Shown piece after piece: positions 23,120-31,393 of a stretch of DNA of 64,000 bases. The position numbers and the translations under genes are program-made. The stretch is from JAGNHB01 sp964436005 (GTDB lineage Bacteria; Acidobacteriota; JAAYUB01), in NCBI GenBank assembly GCA_964436005.1, contig CAYTBK010000002.1:30811-94810 (forward strand). The letters run 5' to 3'. The stretch's first letter is position 1. Every line of letters starts with the position of its first letter. The notes beneath the pieces were generated by a model. It saw only the letters and a program-made list of their open reading frames with translations, did no database searches and had not been told where the DNA came from.

Positions 23120-24715
23120 TCAGGGGGTGAACATGTACTTCTGGGAGCGGCGGCAGCGGAGCACCCTCTGGACGCAGGCCGGGACGATCTTCTTCAAGCC
23201 GAACAGGGAGGGCACCGAGGCGTATTCCAGGGCCACCCGGGCGGTATACTTCGAGTCGACGGTGGCCTCCAGCACTTTCATGCCGTACGGCCCGATGAAG
23301 TACTTCTGCCCTTTCTCCACCTGGGCCTTGACGATGTTGCGGCCGGGGATGGTGACGAAGACCCGGTAGTCCTCGAAGTCCTTCAGGATGTCGGGGGCGA
23401 TGGAGACGTACACCTTGGCGTGGAGGAACTCCCGGCAGTCGATGTCCAGGCGGTCCATGCCGCGGGCCTGCAGGATGGTCCGGATCCGCTCGGGATCCAG
23501 ATTGGAGCAGTAGTAGTGCAGGTCGGTGGCGATCACCGCCTCTTCGTCGCTGCCGTGCTCGGACATCTGCTTCAGCCGGTCGGAGAGCTTGGTCACGTCC
23601 TCGTTGAGGAGCTTGCGCGTGACCGGGTCCAGTTTCTCCAACCCGGCCAGGCCGCGGGGGCTGAAGTCGAAGGCCCGCTTCTGCAGGCCGATCCCCGCGC
23701 TGGCGGTGGAGGCGTTGGAGACGCACACCAGGCCGCGCCGGCGGCCCGCCTGCGACGGGTTGGTCAGGAAGGCGGGGCTGTCGGGATCCACGCCGATGTA
23801 CACCTGGTCCCCTTCGTTGAGGTTCAGCAACTCCACGTCGCCGGTCACCGGGAACCGCCGCAGGATCAGGGCCATGACGACAAGCACCAGCAGCACGGGG
23901 ATGCTGATGAGAATGATTTCCAGGTAGGGGCGGTTTTCGCTGACCACCTGGTTGAGGATCTTCTTCATCCCGACGATCCCCTCGGCCGGCTTGTGGACGT
24001 AGACGAACTTCCGGAAGAGCGCGCCGTTGTTGCCGAGGAAGGACGCCGCACTCTCCACGAAGGGGTTGGCGCGGGCGTAGCCGTTGGCCTTGATGGACAT
24101 GCTCTGGATGAGGTCCATGTCGCCCTCTTCGCCCAGCAGGATGAAGTAGACGGGGACCTGGGCCTTTTCCAGGATGGCGAAGGCTTCTTCCTGGGCGAAG
24201 GCGCGGGCCTGCTCGTCCACCGTGAAGTGATGCTGGGGGTAGTCGTCCTTGCCGGGATCGTGGATGCCGTCGGTGACGAGCACGATGCGGACGTTCCGTT
24301 CGGGCGGGTACTCGTTGCGCACGCGCACCGCCTCGGTGAAGGCGCCGGCGTAGTCGGTGTGCAGCCCGTCGTTGCGGAACAGGCCGGGTTGGTCGCGGTA
24401 GATTTCTTGCAGGCCGCCGAACAGGATGATGCGAGTCTCGAAGCCCTTGAGGTGGGCCACGATTTCCTTCAGGACGCTGACCCGGTCCATCTCCGGATCC
24501 ATGTGGGGGACGGAACGGGAGTTGTCGATCAGCAGGATGACAACGTCCGGGCCCGAGGCGGACCGGGCTGTTTGCTTGACGTCGGCCGGGGCGGCCGATG
24601 GGGTTGCGGGGGAAGTCGGGCCGCTCTGGCCAGAGGCGGGCGTGCCCGGCGCCGCTAGCGTGGCGGAGAAACACAGCGTGCCGCAAACCAGAGCGAAAAA
24701 TACGGCTCGTTTCAT
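23120..24715 (-). CDS. Membrane-anchored von Willebrand factor A domain protein
   Basis: 531 aa from ATG 24715 (signal peptide MKRAVFFALVCGTLCFSATL). The vWA domain starts at about residue 57 with the MIDAS motif LIDNSRSV (Asp64, Ser66, Ser68) and includes VLVTDGIHDPGKDD. A transmembrane segment (PYLEIILISIPVLLVLVVMA) follows, then a cytoplasmic or second soluble region of about 240 residues with no recognised domain. First gene of the vWA-moaA-tupB-tupC run. No MoxR ATPase is nearby. Function is unknown; a maturation or assembly role for a molybdo/tungsto-enzyme is only a guess from context. Confidence 0.75.
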   Translation of the reverse strand: MKRAVFFALVCGTLCFSATLAAPGTPASGQSGPTSPATPSAAPADVKQTARSASGPDVVILLIDNSRSVPHMDPEMDRVSVLKEIVAHLKGFETRIILFGGLQEIYRDQPGLFRNDGLHTDYAGAFTEAVRVRNEYPPERNVRIVLVTDGIHDPGKDDYPQHHFTVDEQARAFAQEEAFAILEKAQVPVYFILLGEEGDMDLIQSMSIKANGYARANPFVESAASFLGNNGALFRKFVYVHKPAEGIVGMKKILNQVVSENRPYLEIILISIPVLLVLVVMALILRRFPVTGDVELLNLNEGDQVYIGVDPDSPAFLTNPSQAGRRRGLVCVSNASTASAGIGLQKRAFDFSPRGLAGLEKLDPVTRKLLNEDVTKLSDRLKQMSEHGSDEEAVIATDLHYYCSNLDPERIRTILQARGMDRLDIDCREFLHAKVYVSIAPDILKDFEDYRVFVTIPGRNIVKAQVEKGQKYFIGPYGMKVLEATVDSKYTARVALEYASVPSLFGLKKIVPACVQRVLRCRRSQKYMFTP

Positions 24716-24873
24716 CGGTGCCCCCAACTGTCGGCCCATTATAGCGGAACCGCGGGCGCTACACATCGTTTTCCTGCGCCGGCGGCCAGAAAATCTGCGC
24801 GGTTGCTTTTCCCGCCGGCTTCCCGCAAAATGGCGAATTCGCACAGCACAAAACCTGTTTCGGAGGAAATCTC

Positions 24874-26562
24874 ATGGAGCAAGTTGCCGGCGGCCTTTCG
24901 GGCTCGGGGGCCCTTTTCCTCGGCCTGGGCTGGATCACCATTCTCGCCTTCTCGTTCTTCTGCCTGCGCAAGGTCCTGCGCGCCCAGAGCACCCGGCGGC
25001 AGACCGTGGAGGTGGCGCCCACCCGCGAGCGCTGGGGCAGCCGCCTCGGCATCATCCTGGCGGCGGCGGGCAGCGCCATCGGGCTCGGCAACTTCCTGCG
25101 CTTCCCGGTCCAGGCCGCCGCCAACGGCGGGGGGGCCTTCATGATCCCCTACTTCTGCGCCCTGGTCTTCCTGGGCGTTCCCCTGGTCTGGGTGGAGTGG
25201 ACCATGGGCCGCTTCGGGGGCGCCCGGGGGCACGGGACCAGCCCGGGGCAGTTCCAGAGCATGTGGAAGCACCCGGCGGCCAAGTACTTTGGCGTGCTGG
25301 GCCTCGTCATCCCCTTCGGCGTCTCGGTCTACTACGTCCTCATCGAGGCGTGGATGATGGGTTTCACCTGGTTCTCCGCCACCTCCGCCTATTTCGGGAA
25401 AACCACCCGCGGCGAGATGGAGGGCTTCCTGAAGAAGTTCCAGGGGACCACGGCCGTTTCCCTGGCCGACTGGGCCCCCGTCCTGGTCTTCCTCGCCCTG
25501 ACCTTCGCCCTCAACTACCTCGTGCTCTGCCGCGGGTTGGCCCGGGGCATCGAACTCCTGGCCAAGATCGGCATCCCGGTCCTGTTCGTCTTCGGGATCA
25601 TCCTGGTGGTCCGGGCCCTGACCCTGGGGGCTCCCGACCCGGCCCACCCGGACTGGGACATCGTTTCCGGCCTGGGCTTCGTGTGGAACCCGGACACCAG
25701 CCGGATGGGGCAGGCCGGCGTCTGGCTGGCCGCCGCCGGACAGGTCTTCTTCACCCTCAGCCTCGGGCAGGGCATCCTCAACTGCTACGCCTCCTACGTC
25801 AGCGAGAACGACGACGTCGCCCTGAACGGCCTCACCACCTCGTCGCTCAACGAGGTGGCGGAGGTGATCCTGGGCGGCACCATCGCCATCCCGGTGGCGG
25901 TGGCCTTCTTCGGCCTGGCCGGAACGGCGGAGGTGGCCCGGGGCGGGGCCTTCGACCTGGGGTTCCAGACGCTGCCCCTCATCTTCCAGAAGATCCCCCT
26001 GGGGGCCTTCTTCGGGGCCGTCTGGTTCGGCCTGCTCTTCATCGCCGGGATCACCTCGTCGGTGGGCCTGATCCAGCCGCTCCTCACCTTCCTGGAGGAC
26101 GAGCTGAAGTGGAGCCGCCGGAAGGCCGTCAACGCCACCTTCGCCGTGCTGGCCTCCTGCACTTTGCTGGTGCTGTTCTTCTTCCGCTACGGCGTGTTGA
26201 ACGAGATGGACTTCTGGGTGGGGACCTTCGGGATTTCCCTGCTGGCGGCCTTCGAGATCGTCCTGTTCTCCTGGGTCTTCGGGGTCGGGCGGGGCTGGGA
26301 GGAGCTGCACCGCGGCGCCGACATCCGGGTCCCGCGGTTCTTCCGCTTCGTCCTCCAGTGGGTGACGCCGGTGCTGATGCTGTCCATCTTCTGCGTCTGG
26401 GCCTGGCAGGACGCCTGGAACAAACTCACCATGAAGGGGGAGCGACCGGAGGACGTGGTCTACCTGTGGGGGGCCCGCCTCCTGCTGGTCGCCTTCTTCG
26501 TGGCGGCCGTCTGCCTCGTCCGCACGGCTCGGGGGCTGCGGGAACGGGAAACGGTGGCCTGA
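24874..26562 (+). CDS. Neurotransmitter:sodium symporter (NSS) family transporter with extra N-terminal helix
   Basis: 562 aa; start ATG 24874 after GGAGG. The NSS core begins near residue 51: RERWGSRLGIILAAAGSAIG and GNFLRFP, the Na+/substrate-binding unwound helix, with a family-typical total of 11-12 helices. Ahead of it lies an additional transmembrane helix (about 11-33) and basic linker not found in ordinary bacterial members. Family members import amino acids with Na+. It stands alone on the plus strand, divergent from the vWA operon by 158 bp. Confidence 0.88.
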   Translation: MEQVAGGLSGSGALFLGLGWITILAFSFFCLRKVLRAQSTRRQTVEVAPTRERWGSRLGIILAAAGSAIGLGNFLRFPVQAAANGGGAFMIPYFCALVFLGVPLVWVEWTMGRFGGARGHGTSPGQFQSMWKHPAAKYFGVLGLVIPFGVSVYYVLIEAWMMGFTWFSATSAYFGKTTRGEMEGFLKKFQGTTAVSLADWAPVLVFLALTFALNYLVLCRGLARGIELLAKIGIPVLFVFGIILVVRALTLGAPDPAHPDWDIVSGLGFVWNPDTSRMGQAGVWLAAAGQVFFTLSLGQGILNCYASYVSENDDVALNGLTTSSLNEVAEVILGGTIAIPVAVAFFGLAGTAEVARGGAFDLGFQTLPLIFQKIPLGAFFGAVWFGLLFIAGITSSVGLIQPLLTFLEDELKWSRRKAVNATFAVLASCTLLVLFFFRYGVLNEMDFWVGTFGISLLAAFEIVLFSWVFGVGRGWEELHRGADIRVPRFFRFVLQWVTPVLMLSIFCVWAWQDAWNKLTMKGERPEDVVYLWGARLLLVAFFVAAVCLVRTARGLRERETVA

Positions 26563-26596
26563 CACCGTCTGGCTCCCATCCGCGAAACGCCGGGGC

Positions 26597-26613
26597 GCCG
26601 GCTTCCGGCCGGC
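26597..26613. repeat. GCCGGC hairpin in intergenic space
   Basis: GCCGGC-TTCCG-GCCGGC, related to GCCGGCT-TCC-AGCCGGC at 2511-2527. It follows the NSS gene by 34 bp and has no T-run; it could be a factor-independent pause or a dispersed hairpin. Confidence 0.4.
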
Positions 26614-26692
26614 TTCGTTCCCGGGCGCCCCCACTTTCCCCGTTGCGGCCGGGGCGGGTGTGGAATAGACTGGCAGGATCCGGAGGTTGCCG

Positions 26693-29101
26693 ATGCCGCA
26701 GACGCCCGACGACCCTGCCCGCCTGGAAAAGGCGAACGCGCCCGGCGGTTCGCCGGGAAAACCCGCCCGTCGCGGGAAGTGGTGGCTCCTGGCCGTCCTG
26801 GCCCTGCTCGGCCTGTCCGCCGCCGCCGGATGGTTGGCCTTTTTCCGGGCCCGGAGCGCCCCGCCCGCCGGTCTGCTGACCGCCGCCGGCTACGCCCCGG
26901 CCGGGTCGCAGGCGGTCTTCGCCGTGGAAAATCCGGCCGCCCTCCTCGAGGCGGTGAAGAACGCGACGGGGAGGTCCGCCGGCCTGGCCGCCCTCGTGAA
27001 AGCGATCGTCGAACTGGCCGGTTTCGACCCGACCCGGCCGGAAGAGTGGGCCAAAGCCGGCCTGGACGTGGGGGCGCCCGTCTGCGGTTCCCTGATCCAG
27101 CGGGGCGACCGGCCGGAACTCCTGTTCAGCGTCGGGCTGACCAACGAGGACGCGGCCGTGGCCGCCGTGATCAAGATCGTAGAAAAATACAACCTGAGCA
27201 TCCGGAAGGAGGTCGTCGGCTTTCCGCTCTTCCGGCTGTCCCGCTTTCCCGAAGGGGGCGCGGAGCCGGGGCCGGCGCAGGTGGCGTTGGCCGACGAGCC
27301 CGTCGCCCTGGCGGTCAGAGACAAGCGCCTCTTCGTGCTCGTGCTGGGCAGCCACTCCCCCGGCAACGCGGTTTCCCGCCTGGCGGACATCCTCGATTTG
27401 AAACCCCAGGAGACCATGGCGGAGGACCGGGACTTCCGGAAAGCGGTCGCGAACCTGCCGGCGGGCGACCTCGCGTCCCTGTACCTGCGCGTCTCGCCGG
27501 TGGATGCCGGCAACCAGCCGCCGGCCGGGCCCCTGCTCCGGGACGTCACGGGCCTGGCCCTCTCCCTCGGCAGGAACGAGGCGCACGCCTGGGCGAACCT
27601 GGAACAGGGGGCGGAAGCCCTGTCCTTCCTTCGGCCTGGCGATTCCTGTTCCGGGCTGCTGTCCCGCTTCGAACCGCCCCTGGCCGCTTTCAGCCTGAGC
27701 CTGGAAAACCCGGTCGGCCTGCTGCGCCGTCTTCTGCCCGGGGCCGACCTCCAGAAGGCAGAGGATTTTCTCGGGTCTCACCAGCTTTCCCTGGCCGAAC
27801 TCGAGGAAGTGACCCGGAAGGGCGCTTGCGGCTTCCTGCTCTACCCGGGCGACGCCGCGTCCCCCCGTCTCCGCTGGGTGGGCGTGGTCAAGGCCGGCGA
27901 CCCGGAGAAGGCCGGCAAGGTCATCCGCGCCGTTGCCGGCCTGGGGGAGATGGACAAGGTGTCGGTGGGGGAGGCCGTTTTCTTCGTCGCCTCCGCCAGG
28001 CCTGCGTCGGGGGCGACCCGCGAGGCGGCCGCCGTGGGCGGTTTCGGCAGCTACATCGTGCTGGGCACGGCCGTGGACCGCATCCGCCAGGCGGTGAAGA
28101 ACGACAGTTCCGGCTGGACGCCGGGCTGCGGCAAGACCGACCTCTTCGCGTTCCAGCTCTTCCCCGCGCGGGTGCGGGAAGCAGCGGCGGGCACCCCGGG
28201 GGCGGAACTGATCCCGGCGAACCTGCCCCGGGGGGCGGAAATTTCCGGTTCGCTGAGGGGGGAGGAAGACGGTCTCCGGCTCTCCGTCCGGGACGACGCG
28301 GGGGGCCTGGCGACGCTCCCCCTGGCCGCCCTGGCCGTCCTGGGGGAAGCGGGGGCGAACCGGCACGGCGGGACCGTCGCCCTGCTGCGCAGCCTGGCCG
28401 CGGGGGAAGTGGCCTACTCTTGCCGGCCCGGCAACCAGGGCCGCTACGGCGGACTTTCCGACCTGGCCGCCCAGGGCTTCGCCGACGAGCGGTTCGCCGC
28501 CGGCACGGCCACCGTCGACGGCTTCGCTTTCCAGGCCACGGCCGGGTCCGGAACCTTCCGGATTTCCGCCGTCGGCACGGGCGCCCTGGCCGGGACGGCC
28601 TACCACGTCGACCAGAACCTGTCGGTCTGCACGGATCCCGGCTGCACCCGGCCGCTGCCGGGAAGCCCCTGGCCGCCGTCCTGGCTGTCCTGGCCCGCCC
28701 TGGCCGACTTTGGGGGGGGCGGCGGCGCCTTCTTCGGAAAACCCCCGCGGGAGTTCCGGTACGAGCCGGCCGTCGCCATGCTGCGCAACATCGCAGCGGC
28801 GGAACTGGTCTATTCCTCCCGGGCGGGCAACGGCGGCCGCTTCGGCAGCCTGGCCGACCTGAGCGCCCAGGGCCTGCTGGACGCCCGCTTCGCCGAACCG
28901 ACGGCGACCATCGACGGGTTCGTCTTCCGCGCCGCGCCCGCCGGGTCCGGCGCGTTCACGGCGTCCGCCCAGGGCCTCGGCCTTTTCGAGGACCAGGCCT
29001 ACTACGTCAACGAGAACCTCGTGGTCTGCACGGACCCCCGGTGCTCCGTCCCCCTGCCTCCGCAACGTTCCGAAAAAGCCGCCGGGCCGGGCGGGCCGTG
29101 A
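26693..29101 (+). CDS. Anchored DUF3352-like protein with two C-terminal pilin-like domains
   Basis: 802 aa from ATG 26693 (GGAGG six bases upstream; a TTG two codons earlier is less likely). Short cytoplasmic tail, one transmembrane helix (30-51), then a large extracytoplasmic part. Residues about 60-550 resemble DUF3352-type proteins (AAGYAPAGSQAVFAVENPAAL start). The C-terminus has two copies of a domain of about 100 residues (about 557-655 and 690-790). Each has a helix AVALLRSLAAGEVAYS or AVAMLRNIAAAELVYS, a (R)YGGLSDL or (R)FGSLADL turn, a VDGFAF or IDGFVF strand and a paired-Cys end CTDPxC. This is the layout of a type II pseudopilin globular domain without its own N-terminal helix. 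Function unknown. Confidence 0.65.
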   Translation: MPQTPDDPARLEKANAPGGSPGKPARRGKWWLLAVLALLGLSAAAGWLAFFRARSAPPAGLLTAAGYAPAGSQAVFAVENPAALLEAVKNATGRSAGLAALVKAIVELAGFDPTRPEEWAKAGLDVGAPVCGSLIQRGDRPELLFSVGLTNEDAAVAAVIKIVEKYNLSIRKEVVGFPLFRLSRFPEGGAEPGPAQVALADEPVALAVRDKRLFVLVLGSHSPGNAVSRLADILDLKPQETMAEDRDFRKAVANLPAGDLASLYLRVSPVDAGNQPPAGPLLRDVTGLALSLGRNEAHAWANLEQGAEALSFLRPGDSCSGLLSRFEPPLAAFSLSLENPVGLLRRLLPGADLQKAEDFLGSHQLSLAELEEVTRKGACGFLLYPGDAASPRLRWVGVVKAGDPEKAGKVIRAVAGLGEMDKVSVGEAVFFVASARPASGATREAAAVGGFGSYIVLGTAVDRIRQAVKNDSSGWTPGCGKTDLFAFQLFPARVREAAAGTPGAELIPANLPRGAEISGSLRGEEDGLRLSVRDDAGGLATLPLAALAVLGEAGANRHGGTVALLRSLAAGEVAYSCRPGNQGRYGGLSDLAAQGFADERFAAGTATVDGFAFQATAGSGTFRISAVGTGALAGTAYHVDQNLSVCTDPGCTRPLPGSPWPPSWLSWPALADFGGGGGAFFGKPPREFRYEPAVAMLRNIAAAELVYSSRAGNGGRFGSLADLSAQGLLDARFAEPTATIDGFVFRAAPAGSGAFTASAQGLGLFEDQAYYVNENLVVCTDPRCSVPLPPQRSEKAAGPGGP

Positions 29102-29157
29102 CGGGGCCGGCTGCCCTTCGATTCTATTGCAGAAGAAATTGTAGAGAAGGAGTGAAA

Positions 29158-29952
29158 ATGCGCATTGTTTCCTGGAACGTCAACGGATTCCGTTCGGTGC
29201 TCGGCAAGGGCTTCCTGGAGTGGCTGGCGGCGGCCGACCCGGACGTGCTCTGCCTGCAGGAGATCCGCGCCGAGTGGGACCAGGTGGACGAGGCGGTGCG
29301 GGAAAGGCTCGAGGCCGTCTACGACGTCTGCTGGTTCCCGGCCCGCGTCAAGAAGGGCTACGCCGGCAGCGCCACCCTCAGCCGCAAGTCGCTGCGGGCC
29401 CGCCACCGGCCGGGGATCGGCCTGGAGGAAGTCGACGGGGAGGGACGCTTCGTCCTGTCCGAATTCGACGGCTTCACCCTGGTGGGCGGGTACTTCCCCA
29501 ACGCCTCGGCCGGGCTGGCGCGCCTGCCGTTCAAGCGGAAGTTCTCGGCGGACCTGTGCCGCCTGGTGGAGGGGATGCACCGGGAGGGGAAGCGGCTCGT
29601 CGTCGCCGGCGACCTCAACGTGGCGCCCGAGGAGATCGACCTGGAGCACCCCAAGACCAACCGGATGAACCCCGGCTTCACGGACGAGGAGCGGGAGGAC
29701 TTCCGCGCCTACCTCGCCTGCGGCCTGGCCGACGTCCTGCGGGAGCGGAACCCCGGGGTGCGGCGGCTCTACACCTGGTGGTCCCACCGCGCCCAGGCCC
29801 GGGCGAAGAACGTGGGGTGGCGGATCGACATCTTCCTGGTCAGCCACGCCCTGCGCGACCGGGTGACCGGCGCGGCCATCCACCCGGAGGTCATGGGCTC
29901 CGACCACTGCCCGGTCAGCCTGGACCTAAACCCGGGGGAGGGGCGGCCGTGA
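29158..29952 (+). CDS. xth: Exodeoxyribonuclease III (AP endonuclease)
   Basis: 264 aa, normal length. Key blocks of the exonuclease III family are intact: MRIVSWNVNGFRS at the start, CLQEIRAE (metal-binding Glu), AGDLNVAPEEIDLEHP, the WRIDIFLVS block and GSDHCPVSLDL at the end with the catalytic Asp-His. It repairs abasic sites and 3' blocks in DNA. Start ATG 29158 follows AAGGAG. It lies 56 bp after the pilin-like protein and may share its transcript. Confidence 0.93.
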   Translation: MRIVSWNVNGFRSVLGKGFLEWLAAADPDVLCLQEIRAEWDQVDEAVRERLEAVYDVCWFPARVKKGYAGSATLSRKSLRARHRPGIGLEEVDGEGRFVLSEFDGFTLVGGYFPNASAGLARLPFKRKFSADLCRLVEGMHREGKRLVVAGDLNVAPEEIDLEHPKTNRMNPGFTDEEREDFRAYLACGLADVLRERNPGVRRLYTWWSHRAQARAKNVGWRIDIFLVSHALRDRVTGAAIHPEVMGSDHCPVSLDLNPGEGRP

Positions 29953-29969
29953 GGTGGCGGAAAATTTTT

Positions 29970-29998
29970 ACCACAGAGACGCCAGGTTCACGAAAACA
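29970..29998. repeat. CACAGAG/CACGAA short dispersed repeat
   Basis: ACCACAGAGACGCCAGGTTCACGAAAA, a degenerate member of the intergenic family also seen at 1128, 2382, 31394 and 32156. Confidence 0.4.
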
Positions 29999-30014
29999 TC
30001 GATAGGAGAAGAGG

Positions 30015-31199
30015 ATGAATCGGAAACGGATGACACGGGGGGTGGGAGGGCTGATGGCCCTGATGATGTTCTGGCTGGCGGGGGGACTGGCGGCGGAAAA
30101 GGTCCGTCCCGCGGCGGAGCGGCCCATGCGGGTGGCGGTCTTCCGGGGGCTCGGGGCTGACCCCGAGTGCCTGTCCGACGCGGTGGAGGCCCTGAGGATC
30201 GACCCGGCCATCCGCCCGGTGGTCCTCACGGCGGCCGACATCGTGACGGGGGGCCTGGACGGCTGCGACGCGCTGGTCTTCCCCGGCGGGGGCGGCTTCC
30301 GCCAGATGGCCAACCTGGGCACCCTGGGCCAGCGGAAGGTCCTCGCCTTCGTGCGGGAGCGGGGGAAGGGGGTGGTGGGCCTGTGCGCGGGGGCCTACAT
30401 GCTCTCCGACACGCCGGGGTACGCCTGCTTCCACCTGGTGGGCCTGGAGGCCGTGGACCGCGAGCACGACGAGCGCGGCCACGGGATGGTGCGGTTCTCC
30501 CCGACCCCCCAGGCGCTGGACGTCTTCCCAGAATTCAGGGGGCGGGAGGAGGCCTTCATGCAGTACTACGAGGGGCCGGTGCTGGTGCCGGCCGCCGGCG
30601 GTTCCTGCACCCCCCTGGCCGTGATGCGCAGCGACGTGCACCTGGAGAACGACGCCCCGGCGGGCATGACCGTGGGCAAGACCTTCCTGGCTTGCGCGGA
30701 GGCGGGGAAGGGGCGGGCCTTCCTCTGCGTCGGCCACCCCGAGAACACGCCCGGCCTGCGCTGGATGGTGCCCCGCATGGTGCGCTGGACCCTTCGCCGG
30801 GAAACGCTGGCCTACGGCCCCGACGTGGTCCGGGTCGGGCGCAACGCCGAGGAGGCCCTCTTCGACCGGGAGCGGCGGGCGAAGGAAGCCGCCTGTTTCG
30901 CCGCCCTGTGCGCCGAGGGGGCGAACAACACGGCGGCGGAGCGCAAGGCGGCCGTCGCCGCCCTGGTGGCCATGCGCAGCTGGGGGGCCAAGGAACGCCT
31001 GGAGGGGTGCCTGCGCGACGACGACGCCTCGGTGCGCCTGGCCGCCGCCGAGGCCCTGGTGGAGTTGGAGCACACCGCGGCCCTGCCGGGGGTGCGGGCC
31101 GCCGCCGCCACGGAAACCGACCCGGCGGTGCGGGCGGCCCTGGAGAAGTGCGTCCGGGCCCTGGCCGCCATGGTCGGCGCGAACCGGAAAAACATGTAG
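30015..31199 (+). CDS. Secreted BPL_N (glutamine-amidotransferase-like) domain with HEAT repeats
   Basis: 394 aa; a signal peptide (residues 1-27) is followed by a class I amidotransferase-like fold of the biotin-protein-ligase N-terminal type: VFPGGGGFRQM and VVGLCAGAYML with Cys124 at the nucleophile elbow. The expected His reads SRDVH/GHPENT-like regions but I cannot assign it surely. Residues about 300-385 form HEAT-like helical repeats (DDDASVRLAAAEALVELEHT). The function of these periplasmic proteins is unknown. Its stop codon TAG touches the third GCGCCTT hairpin. Confidence 0.7.
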   Translation: MNRKRMTRGVGGLMALMMFWLAGGLAAEKVRPAAERPMRVAVFRGLGADPECLSDAVEALRIDPAIRPVVLTAADIVTGGLDGCDALVFPGGGGFRQMANLGTLGQRKVLAFVRERGKGVVGLCAGAYMLSDTPGYACFHLVGLEAVDREHDERGHGMVRFSPTPQALDVFPEFRGREEAFMQYYEGPVLVPAAGGSCTPLAVMRSDVHLENDAPAGMTVGKTFLACAEAGKGRAFLCVGHPENTPGLRWMVPRMVRWTLRRETLAYGPDVVRVGRNAEEALFDRERRAKEAACFAALCAEGANNTAAERKAAVAALVAMRSWGAKERLEGCLRDDDASVRLAAAEALVELEHTAALPGVRAAAATETDPAVRAALEKCVRALAAMVGANRKNM

Positions 31200-31220
31200 G
31201 CGCCTTCCGCCGGAAGGCGC
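31200..31220. repeat. GCGCCTT hairpin repeat, copy 3
   Basis: GCGCCTTCCG-C-CGGAAGGCGC, perfect 10-bp stem beginning one base after the stop of the BPL_N gene. Same outer stem as 20114-20134 and 20193-20215, different but paired inner bases. Confidence 0.7.
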
Positions 31221-31240
31221 ACCCGATGACAGGCCCCAGG

Positions 31241-31381
31241 CAGTGGCGCAGACTTCAGTCTGCGCGACGAACCCGACGGCGTCGCGGCAGTGGCGCAGAC
31301 TTCAGTCTGCGCGACGAACCCGATGGCGTTGCGGCCGTGGCGCAGACTTCAGTCTGCGCGCCGAACCCGACGGCGTCGCGG
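31241..31381. repeat. Three tandem copies of a 47-bp hairpin unit
   Basis: Units begin at 31241, 31288 and 31335, each exactly 47 bp with only a few substitutions. Each holds the inverted repeat GCGCAGACT-TC-AGTCTGCGC (9-bp stem) and then (G/C)GAACCCGA-GGCGT-GCGG. The copies are near-identical, so the expansion is recent. No frame encodes a plausible protein. Confidence 0.85.
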
Positions 31382-31393
31382 CTGCGGGGGGAG

